A DNA stretch of 33,837 bases from Lentisphaerota bacterium (lineage in GTDB: Bacteria; Verrucomicrobiota; Kiritimatiellia; UBA8416; VGWJ01): positions 1 through 33,837 of the forward strand of contig VGWJ01000034.1 in assembly GCA_016873635.1 (NCBI GenBank), given 5' to 3'. Below are positions 1 to 7,095 of the stretch, piece by piece. Each line of letters opens with the position of its first letter. The first letter of the stretch is position 1. A program made the translations under genes and the position numbers. The notes under the pieces are model-generated. The model did no database searches, was not told where the DNA came from, and saw nothing but the letters and a program-made list of their open reading frames with translations.

Positions 1-211
1 TGCCCTAGAATCATGGTTTGACGATATCAGGTATTGTTGCATTCTCACATGTGAGACCAGGAAAGGGCCTCTGCCGGAGCGGATGTCCACCGCAACGGCC
101 GACGAATGCCGGGGAGCCGGTCGGGACGCGCAGTAGCCGGGGGGCTAAGACTTCGGAGCGGAGGGGCGTCTAACTGAAACGAAGGGGAGGGACGACAATG
201 GAGGCTATGAC
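1..211. other. Gene-free leader at the window edge
   Basis: No convincing gene, tRNA or known riboswitch was recognised here. A TTGACG hexamer at 18-23 could be a -35 box, but no good -10 follows at normal spacing. A five-codon frame (ATG at 198, TGA at 213-215) has a good GGAGG upstream and its stop overlaps the GTG start of the next gene. It could be a coupling mini-cistron or chance. Confidence 0.4.
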
Positions 212-964
212 GTGAGGCGGTTTGACGGCGACGGCAGGTGGGCAGCGGTGCTCTCGGCAGCGGTATTGTGTCTTGGCGGCGGCGCGGCTCGCGCCGATGT
301 CATCGAGGCCGGCGGTCGCGCGCACCAGGGGACGTTCGAGGGCCTGGCGGGCAACCGCATCAGGTTCCGGGCGAGCGACGGGACGCTGCTGACGCTGGAG
401 CGTACGCAGATGCGCGCGATGACCATTGACCCGCCGCGGGAGGTGCGACTTATCCGGCACGGCGCGTCGGAGCCGGTCACCGTGACGCTCACCGGCTACG
501 GGGGCGGGAGCTTTGAGTTCGAACAGGCGGGCGCATCCCGGACGGTGCTGGCGATGCGGGTTGAGAGCATCGAACCGCGGCCTGCGCCGGGACCGGGGGA
601 AGCCGGAAACGGGCGGCCCGACGGCGTCCCTCCCCTGGACGTAACGCCGCTGGAGGCGCGACGGGACCTGACCGCGGCGCAGACCGCGGCCCTGAACCGG
701 TACCGGGCGGCGCGCCGGGCGTTTGACGCCTTTGCAGCCGAAAGCTCGGAAATGGTCAGCGCCATGAACGGCCTGACGGGAGCGCGCCGGGAAAAGGCGC
801 TGGACGCGCTGCGCCTGCGGAAGAACGAGGAGCAACCGCTCAAGCGCGAGCTGGAACGCTCAACCGCGGCGCTGCGCGCGGCCGTGCCCGAGCCCTGGGA
901 TCGCGCGAGTCCGCTGATGGACGTAAAGGGCGACGGGGATGGAAATGACGACGCGGCGGACTGA
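212..964 (+). CDS. Exported hypothetical protein, 250 aa
   Basis: No function is recognised. The GTG start is supported by GGAGG at 200-204, seven bases upstream. The N-terminus carries basic residues and then a hydrophobic stretch (about residues 10-28) ending in an Ala-rich AARAD context that looks like a signal peptidase I site, so the protein is probably periplasmic or surface-associated. Residues 30-120 are beta-rich, with G-x-x-x-x-G-T-F and I-R-F-R-x-x-D-G type strands resembling small repeat folds common in exported PVC-type proteins. A Pro/Gly linker (about 123-143) leads to a charged, helical C-terminal half and an Asp-rich tail. It is convergent with the next gene. Confidence is high that it is a gene and low on function. 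Confidence 0.75.
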   Translation: MRRFDGDGRWAAVLSAAVLCLGGGAARADVIEAGGRAHQGTFEGLAGNRIRFRASDGTLLTLERTQMRAMTIDPPREVRLIRHGASEPVTVTLTGYGGGSFEFEQAGASRTVLAMRVESIEPRPAPGPGEAGNGRPDGVPPLDVTPLEARRDLTAAQTAALNRYRAARRAFDAFAAESSEMVSAMNGLTGARREKALDALRLRKNEEQPLKRELERSTAALRAAVPEPWDRASPLMDVKGDGDGNDDAAD

Positions 965-969
965 CCGCC

Positions 970-1461
970 TTATTCGAAGACCATGAAGTAGCCGTCGTCG
1001 TAGTACAGCCGCAGATCGCCGTCCTCCTCGAAGTCAAACCTGGTCGCGTCCCGGAGATTGTCCAGGTATTCGTCCTCCTGGTTGCGCCGCTGCACCGAAC
1101 AGGAGTAGGAGGTTGTCCTCTGCAGGCTGTCGAAGTCCATGTAGCCGTCGTCCCTGGCGGTGTAGTCCGAGATATAGTAGTTGCAGCCCGCGTAGCCTGA
1201 CGCGTCGTCGACATCGTCGAACTTGAGGTTGATCGTCGTGCCCGATATGGGCTTGTTCTCCTTGCCCGTCTTGCCCCAGGACTTGAGGACCCACGTTACG
1301 TCGCGCAGGCGCGAGACATCAAGCTTCTTGGTCTCTTCCGTGTCATCGTCCTTGTCGTCCTCGTCGTCTTCCCTGCCGCCGCCGGACAATTCGCAGGCAT
1401 TCATCGAGACGAGACACGCCGCCGCCATCGCCGTCACCGCCGGACGCCACCACCTTCTCAC
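970..1461 (-). CDS. META-domain (HslJ-like) lipoprotein, 163 aa
   Basis: This is a predicted outer-envelope lipoprotein with a META domain, the fold of E. coli HslJ and of several secreted motility or heat-shock-associated proteins. The GTG start at 1461 is chosen because AAGGAGGT lies five bases upstream; a longer frame to 1515 has no such site. The signal peptide has RRWWRP, a hydrophobic core and a lipobox ending at Cys23 (MNAC). A very acidic spacer (about residues 30-40) follows. The META signature runs from LRDVTWVLKSWG through GYAGCNYY to the C-terminal acidic strands. Cys residues in GCNYY and SCS could pair. The exact role is unknown. It is encoded in line with the two minus-strand genes upstream, but separated by about 80 bases. 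Confidence 0.75.
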   Translation of the reverse strand: MRRWWRPAVTAMAAACLVSMNACELSGGGREDDEDDKDDDTEETKKLDVSRLRDVTWVLKSWGKTGKENKPISGTTINLKFDDVDDASGYAGCNYYISDYTARDDGYMDFDSLQRTTSYSCSVQRRNQEDEYLDNLRDATRFDFEEDGDLRLYYDDGYFMVFE

Positions 1462-1541
1462 GTGACCTCCTTTCCGGGCCCGTGGCCCGCGCAATCGCGC
1501 CATCTGCCAGAACATTCCGCCTGTCGGCCCGAACAGTCAAC

Positions 1542-1742
1542 TCAAAAAAGCGCGAAGCTCGTGTCCTGGTCGGGAACGTTGTAGTGCACGGCCCAGCCCT
1601 CGCCTTCCACGCTCGCCGCGCGTGAGACGGCGACGGAGGCGGCCAGCAGCAACGCGGCGACGCGGGCGCGACGGCAGGGATTGCCGCCAACCGGGACGCG
1701 GGGACGCCGCGGCCCGGGGGCGGCGGGAGCGGGCACGGCCAT
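1542..1742 (-). CDS. Possible small exported peptide, 66 aa
   Basis: Weakly supported small frame. Its ATG directly follows the TAG stop of the upstream 4Fe-4S gene (TAGATG), which would allow translational coupling. The N-terminal third is Pro/Arg-rich, then residues about 25-43 form a basic-hydrophobic-AAS signal-like segment, leaving a mature tail of about 23 residues (GEGWAVHYNVPDQDTSFALF). No family is recognised. The tail reads like the start of a beta-strand domain, so this may be the remnant of a longer secreted protein cut short at the TGA. It could also be non-coding. Confidence 0.3.
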   Translation of the reverse strand: MAVPAPAAPGPRRPRVPVGGNPCRRARVAALLLAASVAVSRAASVEGEGWAVHYNVPDQDTSFALF

Positions 1743-2603
1743 CTAAGTCGTCACCCATTCATCCTTGAGGATTTCGCCCTGCAGGCTTACGACCAGGCAC
1801 TTGATCGGGACCTTGCGCGACGCCTGGGACGCGGCCTGTCGGGCAAGCTGCAGGAGCCCCCCGCAGCACGGGACCTGCATGATCATCACCGTCAGCGTGT
1901 TGATCCCGGCGTCGTCGATGAGGGCCTTGATCTTCTGAAGGTAGATCTCCTGGCCTTCGTCCAGCTTCGGGCAGGCGATGGCCAGCGCCTTGCCTTTGAG
2001 GTAGTCCTTGTGAAAATCGCCCAGCGCGAAGGCCGTGCAGTCGGCCGCCAGCAGCACGTCCGCGCCCCGGTACTGCGGCGCGGCGGGCGACATGAGGTGC
2101 AGCTGGATGGGCCAATGGGTGAGCTGCGAAGCGCGACGGCCCGCGGTGTCGCCTTCCTCGCGCGGCTCGCGATCGAAGGCGATTGAGCGCGCGCCCGGGC
2201 AGCCGCCGTGCGCGGCGTGACGGTGTCCGGCGGCGGCTTCCGCGGCGCGGGCGAGGGGATTGGGAATCCCGCTGCGCTGCAGGAAGGCAAGGGCCTGCCG
2301 GAGATAGTCATGCTGGCCGTGCTCGCGAAGGTGCTCGAGATGCGCCCTTATGACGTTGGCGCCCTGGCGCGCGATGTTTTCCATGACCTTCGCCTCGTCG
2401 TAGGGCTCGGCCTCGCGCTCTTCGATGGTGATGGCGCCCTCGGGACAGGTTCCGAGACAGGCGCCGAGGCCGTCACAGACCAGGTCGCTCACCAGCCGCG
2501 CCTTGCCGTCTATCAGCTGAATGGCGCCTTCGGGGCAGCCCGGAATACAGAGCCCGCAACCCGTGCACTTCTCCTCGTCGATATGGATGATCTTTCTTTT
2601 CAT
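1743..2603 (-). CDS. 4Fe-4S ferredoxin-type protein with conserved C-terminal domain, 286 aa
   Basis: This is a predicted cytoplasmic electron carrier of unknown partner. The N-terminus is a two-motif ferredoxin: CTGCGLCIPGCPEG (four Cys, residues about 13-23) and CDGLGACLGTCPEG, where the second motif has a lengthened first gap and one Cys fewer than the classic form. A helical region (about 65-115) and a variable linker containing GGCPGAR lead to a conserved block with THWPIQLHL, LLAADCTAFA, AIACPKLD and VMIMQVPCCGG, whose paired Cys could bind metal. This architecture recurs in anaerobes as an unassigned ferredoxin family. The gene is divergent from the AICAR transformylase gene. ATG at 2603 follows a weak GGGAG. 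Confidence 0.8.
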   Translation of the reverse strand: MKRKIIHIDEEKCTGCGLCIPGCPEGAIQLIDGKARLVSDLVCDGLGACLGTCPEGAITIEEREAEPYDEAKVMENIARQGANVIRAHLEHLREHGQHDYLRQALAFLQRSGIPNPLARAAEAAAGHRHAAHGGCPGARSIAFDREPREEGDTAGRRASQLTHWPIQLHLMSPAAPQYRGADVLLAADCTAFALGDFHKDYLKGKALAIACPKLDEGQEIYLQKIKALIDDAGINTLTVMIMQVPCCGGLLQLARQAASQASRKVPIKCLVVSLQGEILKDEWVTT

Positions 2604-2852
2604 GGCGCCTGGACTCCCGGTTAGGGTCTGGTTGTGATCGTGCAGAATACACGGGCAAAACGATCATGTCCAGCCGGGCTTGCAGGAGTGCTTGCAGCAG
2701 GCGGCCGCATCTGTATACTGCCCCATGCCGGAGGAAACCGCACGAATGGCGCACACGACAAGAGGCAAGTGAAGAGCGTCGCGCGGCGGCGGGAGATCCA
2801 TCCCTGCGACGCGCCGCCCGCCGCTTGCCGCGGACAGCAAGGAGCAGCACGC
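2604..2852. other. Divergent intergenic region
   Basis: This 249-base spacer separates the minus-strand ferredoxin-type gene from the plus-strand AICAR transformylase gene. It holds one credible plus-strand promoter (listed separately). No small gene or conserved RNA was recognised. The plus-strand frame of the AICAR transformylase stays open back to 2634, but this upstream part lacks family similarity and a ribosome site. Confidence 0.6.
2692..2719 (+). promoter_or_regulatory. Predicted sigma-70-type promoter for the AICAR transformylase gene
   Basis: TTGCAG (2692-2697) and TATACT (2714-2719) are separated by 16 bases and lie about 135 bases upstream of the ATG at 2853. The -10 box matches the consensus at five of six positions and stands out in GC-rich surroundings. 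Confidence 0.5.
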
Positions 2853-4106
2853 ATGCCCCAACCCGATCTCAAGGCCGCTTACAGGACCGTCATGGACGAC
2901 CATTTCACGCCGCGCATGGAGATCCGTTTCATTGACGACGCCGCGACGCAGACGCTGTGCTACGAGAAGGTCACCTGGCGGATCGAAGGCGTGGAGAAGG
3001 GGCTGCGCTACGGCGAGAATCCCGGCCAGGAAGCCGCCCTGTACAGGCTGGTCAACGGCAACCTCGCGCTGGGCGACGTGCGGTGCATCCAGCCCGGACG
3101 GCACCTGGCCTCCGACGCGGAGCTGCTGCAGTCGGGCAAGCACCCCGGCAAGACCAACATCACCGACGTGGACAACGCGCTCAACATCCTGCGTTATCTC
3201 GCGGCCACGCCCTGCGCGGTGATCGTCAAGCACAACAATCCCTGCGGCGTGGCCAAAGGCGGCACGATCGCCGAAGCCTATGACAAGGCCAACATGGCCG
3301 ACCGGCTGGCCGCCTTCGGCGGGGCGATCGCCCTCAACCGCGAAGTGGACCGGGAAACCGCCGAGCTGATCGTGCGCAACTACGCCGAGGTCGTGGCCGC
3401 GCCGGAATTCGCCGCGGGCGTGCTGGAACTTTTCGCGACGAAGAAAAACCTGCGCGTGATGCGCGTGGCGAACATCGCGCGGCTGCAGGAATACGGCATG
3501 GCGCGGTTCGTGGATCTCAAGTCGCTGATCGACGGCGGGATCGTGGCGCAGTGGTCGTTCGTGCCCCTCGCCCGCCGCAAGGAAGACCTCGTTCCCGCCC
3601 AGGCCGCGCACAAGGGCAAGACCTACACGATCGCCCGGCTGCCCACGGACAGGGAATACGAGGATCTCATCTTCGGCTGGCTGGTCGAAGCCGGCGTCAC
3701 GAGCAACTCGGTGCTGTACGTGAAAGACGGCGTGACCGTCGGCATCGGGACGGGCGAACAGGATCGCGTGGGCGTGGCCGAGATCGCGCGCGACAAGGCC
3801 TATCGCAAGCTGGCCGACCGCTTGTGCTGGGAGCGGCACGGGATTCCGTACAACAACCTGAAGGACGACCGCGCCCGCGCGGTCATCGACCGCGAGGTGG
3901 CCGAACGGAAAGGCGGGCTGCGCGGATGCTGCATGGTGTCCGACGCGTTCTTCCCGTTCCGGGACGGCGTGGACGTGGGCATCCGCGAAGGGATCACGGC
4001 CGTGATCCAGCCCGGCGGCTCGGAGCGCGATTTCGAGTCCATCGAAGCGTGCAACGAGGCGGACGTGGCCATGGTCTTCACGGGCCAGCGCAGCTTCAAG
4101 CATTGA
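2853..4106 (+). CDS. Stand-alone AICAR transformylase (PurH C-terminal domain type), 417 aa
   Basis: Transfers a formyl group from 10-formyl-tetrahydrofolate to AICAR, the penultimate step of IMP synthesis. In most bacteria this domain is fused behind IMP cyclohydrolase in PurH. Here the protein begins directly in the transformylase region and is about 100 residues shorter than bifunctional PurH. The catalytic signature KHNNPCG is present (residues about 128-134), with RYGENPGQ near residue 50, SDAFFPFRDG, and a C-terminal VIQPGGSxRD ending in MVFTGQRSFKH. The start at 2853 is preferred because AAGGAG lies eight bases upstream. The IMP cyclohydrolase step must be encoded elsewhere. A lipoprotein gene follows after 11 bases, suggesting cotranscription. 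Confidence 0.88.
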   Translation: MPQPDLKAAYRTVMDDHFTPRMEIRFIDDAATQTLCYEKVTWRIEGVEKGLRYGENPGQEAALYRLVNGNLALGDVRCIQPGRHLASDAELLQSGKHPGKTNITDVDNALNILRYLAATPCAVIVKHNNPCGVAKGGTIAEAYDKANMADRLAAFGGAIALNREVDRETAELIVRNYAEVVAAPEFAAGVLELFATKKNLRVMRVANIARLQEYGMARFVDLKSLIDGGIVAQWSFVPLARRKEDLVPAQAAHKGKTYTIARLPTDREYEDLIFGWLVEAGVTSNSVLYVKDGVTVGIGTGEQDRVGVAEIARDKAYRKLADRLCWERHGIPYNNLKDDRARAVIDREVAERKGGLRGCCMVSDAFFPFRDGVDVGIREGITAVIQPGGSERDFESIEACNEADVAMVFTGQRSFKH

Positions 4107-4117
4107 AAGGAGGCATC

Positions 4118-5035
4118 GTGAAAAGAACATCGGTCGCTTCAGCTCTTCCCGCGCTCTCCGCCCTGCTGCTTGTTGCCTTCATCGGCACGGGCTGCGCCAC
4201 GTCAGGCAACCGCTACGTTTACAAGGTCGCGTACCGGCATCCGCACGAATACCAGCTCCCGCCGGGCGAAGAACAGGTTGTCAAGGGGCGGCCGAACGCA
4301 TTCCTGGATTCGGCGGACTGGTGGTGGCCCAACAGCCTGCTGGGCAAACTGATACTCTGGAATTCCAGGGTGGACAGCCACCAGATCTCGGATCAGACCG
4401 AAATGGCCGTGAAGGAGTTTCTGGCCAGGAACGAGATGACGGCCGTGAAGGTCCGCCTGAACCAGTGGGCTCCGTTCCAGGAATTCGCGCGGCTGGCCCA
4501 CAACGGCGCCACGGGCTGGGGCTGGCGCTGGACGTTCGGGCTCCTGAACTGGGTCTCCTACACCGTAATGCCGGGCCGCATCGTGGGCGGAGACCATTTC
4601 AATCCCTTCAGCAACACCGTGAACATTTACTCGGACATTCCCGCGGTGGCGCTGCACGAATGCGGGCATGCGAAGGACTTCGCGGGCAGGAAGTGGCGCG
4701 GAACGTACATGTTTGCCTACAATACAATACCGTTTTTCAAGCTGTATCCCGAGGCCAAGGCGACGGGCACGGCCGTCGGCTACCTGAGGGCCGAAGGCGA
4801 CGTGGCAGGGGAGAAGGCGGCCTACAAGATCCTATACCCTGCCTACTCGACGTATCTGGCGGGCGAGACGCTGCCGTTCATTCCGACCGGGCCGGTGCTG
4901 TCGTTCGTGTACGCTCCGGCCAGTATCGTGACCGCGCACGTCGTGGGCCGGATGAGAGCGGGGATGGTGGTGGACGCGCCTCGGGCGAAGGCGGAAGGCG
5001 CCCCGGAGCCGGCGCTGTCGTCACCGCAACCGTAG
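4118..5035 (+). CDS. Lipoprotein with HECGH metalloprotease-like motif, 305 aa
   Basis: This is a predicted envelope lipoprotein. The GTG start has AAAGGAGG just upstream. The signal peptide ends in a lipobox at Cys26 (GTGC). The central region contains VALHECGHAKD, an HExxH zinc-protease signature at His180-Glu181-His184, preceded by a conserved beta segment (GGDHFNPFSNTVNIYS). A hydrophobic segment near the C-terminus (about 255-285, FIPTGPVLSFVYAPASIVTAHV) may insert in the membrane. A third zinc ligand is not obvious; Glu residues after YLRAEGD are candidates. Activity is therefore inferred only from the motif. The 11-base gap to the upstream AICAR transformylase gene suggests an operon without an obvious functional link. 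Confidence 0.72.
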   Translation: MKRTSVASALPALSALLLVAFIGTGCATSGNRYVYKVAYRHPHEYQLPPGEEQVVKGRPNAFLDSADWWWPNSLLGKLILWNSRVDSHQISDQTEMAVKEFLARNEMTAVKVRLNQWAPFQEFARLAHNGATGWGWRWTFGLLNWVSYTVMPGRIVGGDHFNPFSNTVNIYSDIPAVALHECGHAKDFAGRKWRGTYMFAYNTIPFFKLYPEAKATGTAVGYLRAEGDVAGEKAAYKILYPAYSTYLAGETLPFIPTGPVLSFVYAPASIVTAHVVGRMRAGMVVDAPRAKAEGAPEPALSSPQP

Positions 5036-5092
5036 GTTCGACGACGGATTCCAAGGTGGCCTGCGCCTGTTGCGGGCCGGGTGAATGGTCGA

Positions 5093-5186
5093 GGTTGCGC
5101 GGCCCGAATCGAGTGACGGTCGCGGTAGCGTTTCTGGCGTTGCTCTAACCCAACCGAACGCCGCGGCCGATTCGAGCCGCGCAACC
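5093..5186. repeat. Palindromic repeat family A, copy 1
   Basis: The left arm at 5093-5111 (GGTTGCGCGGCCCGAATCG) and the right arm at 5168-5186 are inverted complements at 18 of 19 positions, with a 56-base unrelated spacer. The copy lies between the convergent HExxH lipoprotein gene (TAG at 5033-5035) and the minus-strand lipoprotein gene that ends at 5205. The folded form would make a strong stem. There is no T-run, so it is not a classical intrinsic terminator. Confidence 0.85.
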
Positions 5187-5204
5187 GCAAACGCCGCCGA
5201 TCAT

Positions 5205-5702
5205 CTACAGCAGCGACATCGCCGACCCCTCTTCGGCCTCGGCTTTCCACTCGCCCGATAAGCCGGCCTCGTCGGTCCACGTGCCGCTCATGACGGGATT
5301 GCCGTCCTCGTCCTTGCCGACCGCGCCTTTTAGGAGGTAGGTCGGTCCCACGCTCCAGTAGGTCCAGCGGAAGTTGACGTTCGTGCCGGCGATTGTGCCG
5401 CGGATCGTGCCCGGCCAGTAGAACGCATCCAGTCCGAGCAGGTTGCCCCCTGATCTGGCGGACACGTTCTCTCCGTCCTGGGTGAAAGCCATTGTGCACT
5501 GGTCCTCGGACTCGAACGTGCCCGGCATGCGGTGCATGGTCCAGTCACCTGAGATGTCAGGCGTCTGCACGGCATCCCCGGGTTGATCTTGCAGGCTTGC
5601 CATGAACCCCGCGGGCGTCTCCTCGCTTTCACACGCGGTCAGAAGGAGAATACCCGCCACAAGCGCGGCCGCCGCCCGAATTGTCCATGCTGACTTGCCC
5701 AT
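5205..5702 (-). CDS. Small lipoprotein, beta-rich, 165 aa
   Basis: Predicted lipoprotein of unknown function. The start ATG follows an AGGAG/GAGGAA stretch. The signal peptide is short and basic (MGKSAWTIR), followed by a hydrophobic core and the lipobox LLTAC at about residue 24. The mature part begins with an acidic spacer, then a beta-strand pattern DISGDWTM, GTIRGTIAGTNVNFRW, GTWTDEAG and SGEWKAE. This spacing resembles lipocalin-like or META-like small barrels, but no named family is certain. It converges on the HExxH lipoprotein gene across palindromic repeat copy 1. Confidence 0.7.
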   Translation of the reverse strand: MGKSAWTIRAAAALVAGILLLTACESEETPAGFMASLQDQPGDAVQTPDISGDWTMHRMPGTFESEDQCTMAFTQDGENVSARSGGNLLGLDAFYWPGTIRGTIAGTNVNFRWTYWSVGPTYLLKGAVGKDEDGNPVMSGTWTDEAGLSGEWKAEAEEGSAMSLL

Positions 5703-5930
5703 TTCCTCATCTCCTCGTTCGCCCGCGACGGGCTGACCGACGCACTGCCTCGCATTCCGGACGCCACGGAGGGCGTCCCTCCAATAGTGGACAGGATGAC
5801 CGGCCTCCGTCCCAGTCGTCCCGGCCGGGGGCCGCCGTTGAGAGTAATTTCACGCCCCCACCCGCGTCGAGCAGGATGTTTGTCTGACGCGACAGGCTCC
5901 AGATCCCCTCCCCGGAGGCGGCGCGCGGGC
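5703..5930. repeat. Intergenic spacer with short GC palindromes
   Basis: No gene was recognised between acyP and the small lipoprotein, both on the minus strand. A short palindrome at 5759-5778 has arms GGACGCC and GGCGTCC around a six-base loop, and a CG-rich inverted stretch lies near 5818-5830. The unit resembles dispersed small palindromes seen elsewhere in this window, such as those inside mnmA. No T-run terminator is visible. Confidence 0.5.
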
Positions 5931-6206
5931 TCAGCGTGCAATTCGAAAACCGTCGAACTCGCCGCGGGCCTCCGCGTACGTCGCCGCCACGTCCCTCACC
6001 GCCGCCGCGGGCGGGCCGCGGCGGCACCACGCCAGCAGGCTTTGCAGCGCCGCGTCCTCCCCCTCCGCGACCACCTCCACGCTGCCGTCGGGCCGGTTGC
6101 GCACCCAGCCCGTCAGGCCCAGGGCCCGCGCCTCGTCGCAGGCGTCCATGCGGTAGCACACGCCCTGTACGCGGCCGGAGACGATGAAGTGGGCCCGGCG
6201 CTTCAT
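5931..6206 (-). CDS. acyP: Acylphosphatase, 91 aa
   Basis: Hydrolyses carboxyl-phosphate bonds such as acetyl phosphate and 1,3-bisphosphoglycerate in the cytoplasm. Length and fold are typical. The signature GRVQGVCYR (residues about 11-19) carries the catalytic Arg, with Cys in place of the usual Gly before the aromatic residue. The second signature GWVRNRPDGSVEVVAEG contains the catalytic Asn. The ATG overlaps the stop of pcm (ATGA), so the two genes are almost certainly translated together. The downstream spacer carries short palindromes. Confidence 0.9.
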   Translation of the reverse strand: MKRRAHFIVSGRVQGVCYRMDACDEARALGLTGWVRNRPDGSVEVVAEGEDAALQSLLAWCRRGPPAAAVRDVAATYAEARGEFDGFRIAR

Positions 6207-6916
6207 TTGCCTTTCACCATCGGCACGAAACGCACCCCGATGTCGTCTTCCTGCTCCACCCTGTCGCCCTTCTTCCGCAGAATCACCAGCCGCTGGAAGC
6301 CCACGCCCAGGGGCAGGATCATCCGTCCGCCGTCCTTGAGCTGATCCACCAGCGCGCGCGGCACCTGGTCCGGCGCGCAGGTGACGATGATCGCGTCGAA
6401 CGGACTGTGCTCGGGCCAGCCCTTGTAGCCGTCGCCGGTCAGCACCTTGACGCGGTCGTAGCCTTGCGACGCCAGCGCCCGGCGGGCGTGCTCCGCCAGT
6501 TCCGGGACGATCTCGATGCTGTAGACCTCCACCCCCATTTCCGCCAGCACGGCCGCCTGGTAGCCCGAGCCGGTGCCGATCTCGAGGACTTTCTCGCCCT
6601 CGCGCAGGCTCATCTTCTCGGTCATGTAGGCCACGATGAACGGCTGCGAGATGGTCTGGTCGTAGCCGATCGGACAGGGATGATCGCCGTAGGCCGTATG
6701 CCGGTTGCGGTGCGCCGCCGGTATGAACGTGTGGCGGCGCACGGCCTGCATGGCGGCCAGCACGCGCGGGTTGCCGATCTCGTAGCGGCGCAGCACTTCG
6801 ACCATTTCCTGGCGGCGCTGAATCCAGAACTCCTCCTCATTCGCGGCGTCGTTCGTTTGGGCCGCGCAGGACACGCAGAGGAGCATGGGCAACGCCAGGA
6901 TCAACAACGCCGTCAT
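6203..6916 (-). CDS. pcm: Protein-L-isoaspartate O-methyltransferase, putatively exported, 237 aa
   Basis: Repairs isoaspartyl residues in ageing proteins using S-adenosylmethionine. The family motifs are clear: GYDQTISQPFIVAYM (substrate loop), LEIGTGSGYQAAVLAEMG (SAM motif I), YSIEIVPEL and GDGYKGWPE. The frame stays open upstream to 7108, but that part is read out of palindromic repeat copy 2. ATG at 6916 has GGAGG eight bases upstream and is preferred. The resulting N-terminus is a hydrophobic run (TALLILALPMLLCVSC) that could be a signal or lipoprotein anchor, although it lacks a basic n-region. Periplasmic homologues are known in some bacteria. The stop overlaps the acyP start. Confidence 0.88.
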   Translation of the reverse strand: MTALLILALPMLLCVSCAAQTNDAANEEEFWIQRRQEMVEVLRRYEIGNPRVLAAMQAVRRHTFIPAAHRNRHTAYGDHPCPIGYDQTISQPFIVAYMTEKMSLREGEKVLEIGTGSGYQAAVLAEMGVEVYSIEIVPELAEHARRALASQGYDRVKVLTGDGYKGWPEHSPFDAIIVTCAPDQVPRALVDQLKDGGRMILPLGVGFQRLVILRKKGDRVEQEDDIGVRFVPMVKGK

Positions 6917-6970
6917 GACGAGCACCTCCAATCCGAAGCCCCCCTTGCCCCCGCGTCGTTTTTCGGTTGC

Positions 6971-7088
6971 GGTTGCGCAGCTCGAATCGGCGGAGTATGT
7001 CGTCAGCCAAACCCGCCGACCGGAGCGAACCCTCACGCCCCGGAAGAACACGCAACCGCAACCGTTCAACAATTCGAGCCGCGCAACC
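6971..7088. repeat. Palindromic repeat family A, copy 2
   Basis: Left arm 6971-6989 (GGTTGCGCAGCTCGAATCG) and right arm 7070-7088 are inverted complements with an 80-base spacer unrelated to the other copies. The right arm begins eight bases beyond the mnmA TAG (7096-7098), so in transcription order the element directly follows mnmA and precedes pcm. Flanking CGGTTG/CAACCG hexamers are duplicated next to the arms. Confidence 0.85.
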
Positions 7089-7095
7089 GCCGCCG

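Noticed and set aside
198..215. Five-codon ORF with a good ribosome site whose stop overlaps the next start
   Set aside because: Too short to assess; it may be chance because the same GGAGG serves the GTG start at 212.
2664..4130. Long minus-strand open frame opposite the AICAR transformylase gene
   Set aside because: His/Val/Ala/Arg-rich composition is the mirror of the GC-rich coding strand; no motif or ribosome site.
5093..5186. Family A palindromes as integron attC sites
   Set aside because: Arms have GTT at the left and AAC at the right, the opposite polarity to attC ends. There is no integrase, and flanking genes are core genes in mixed orientations.
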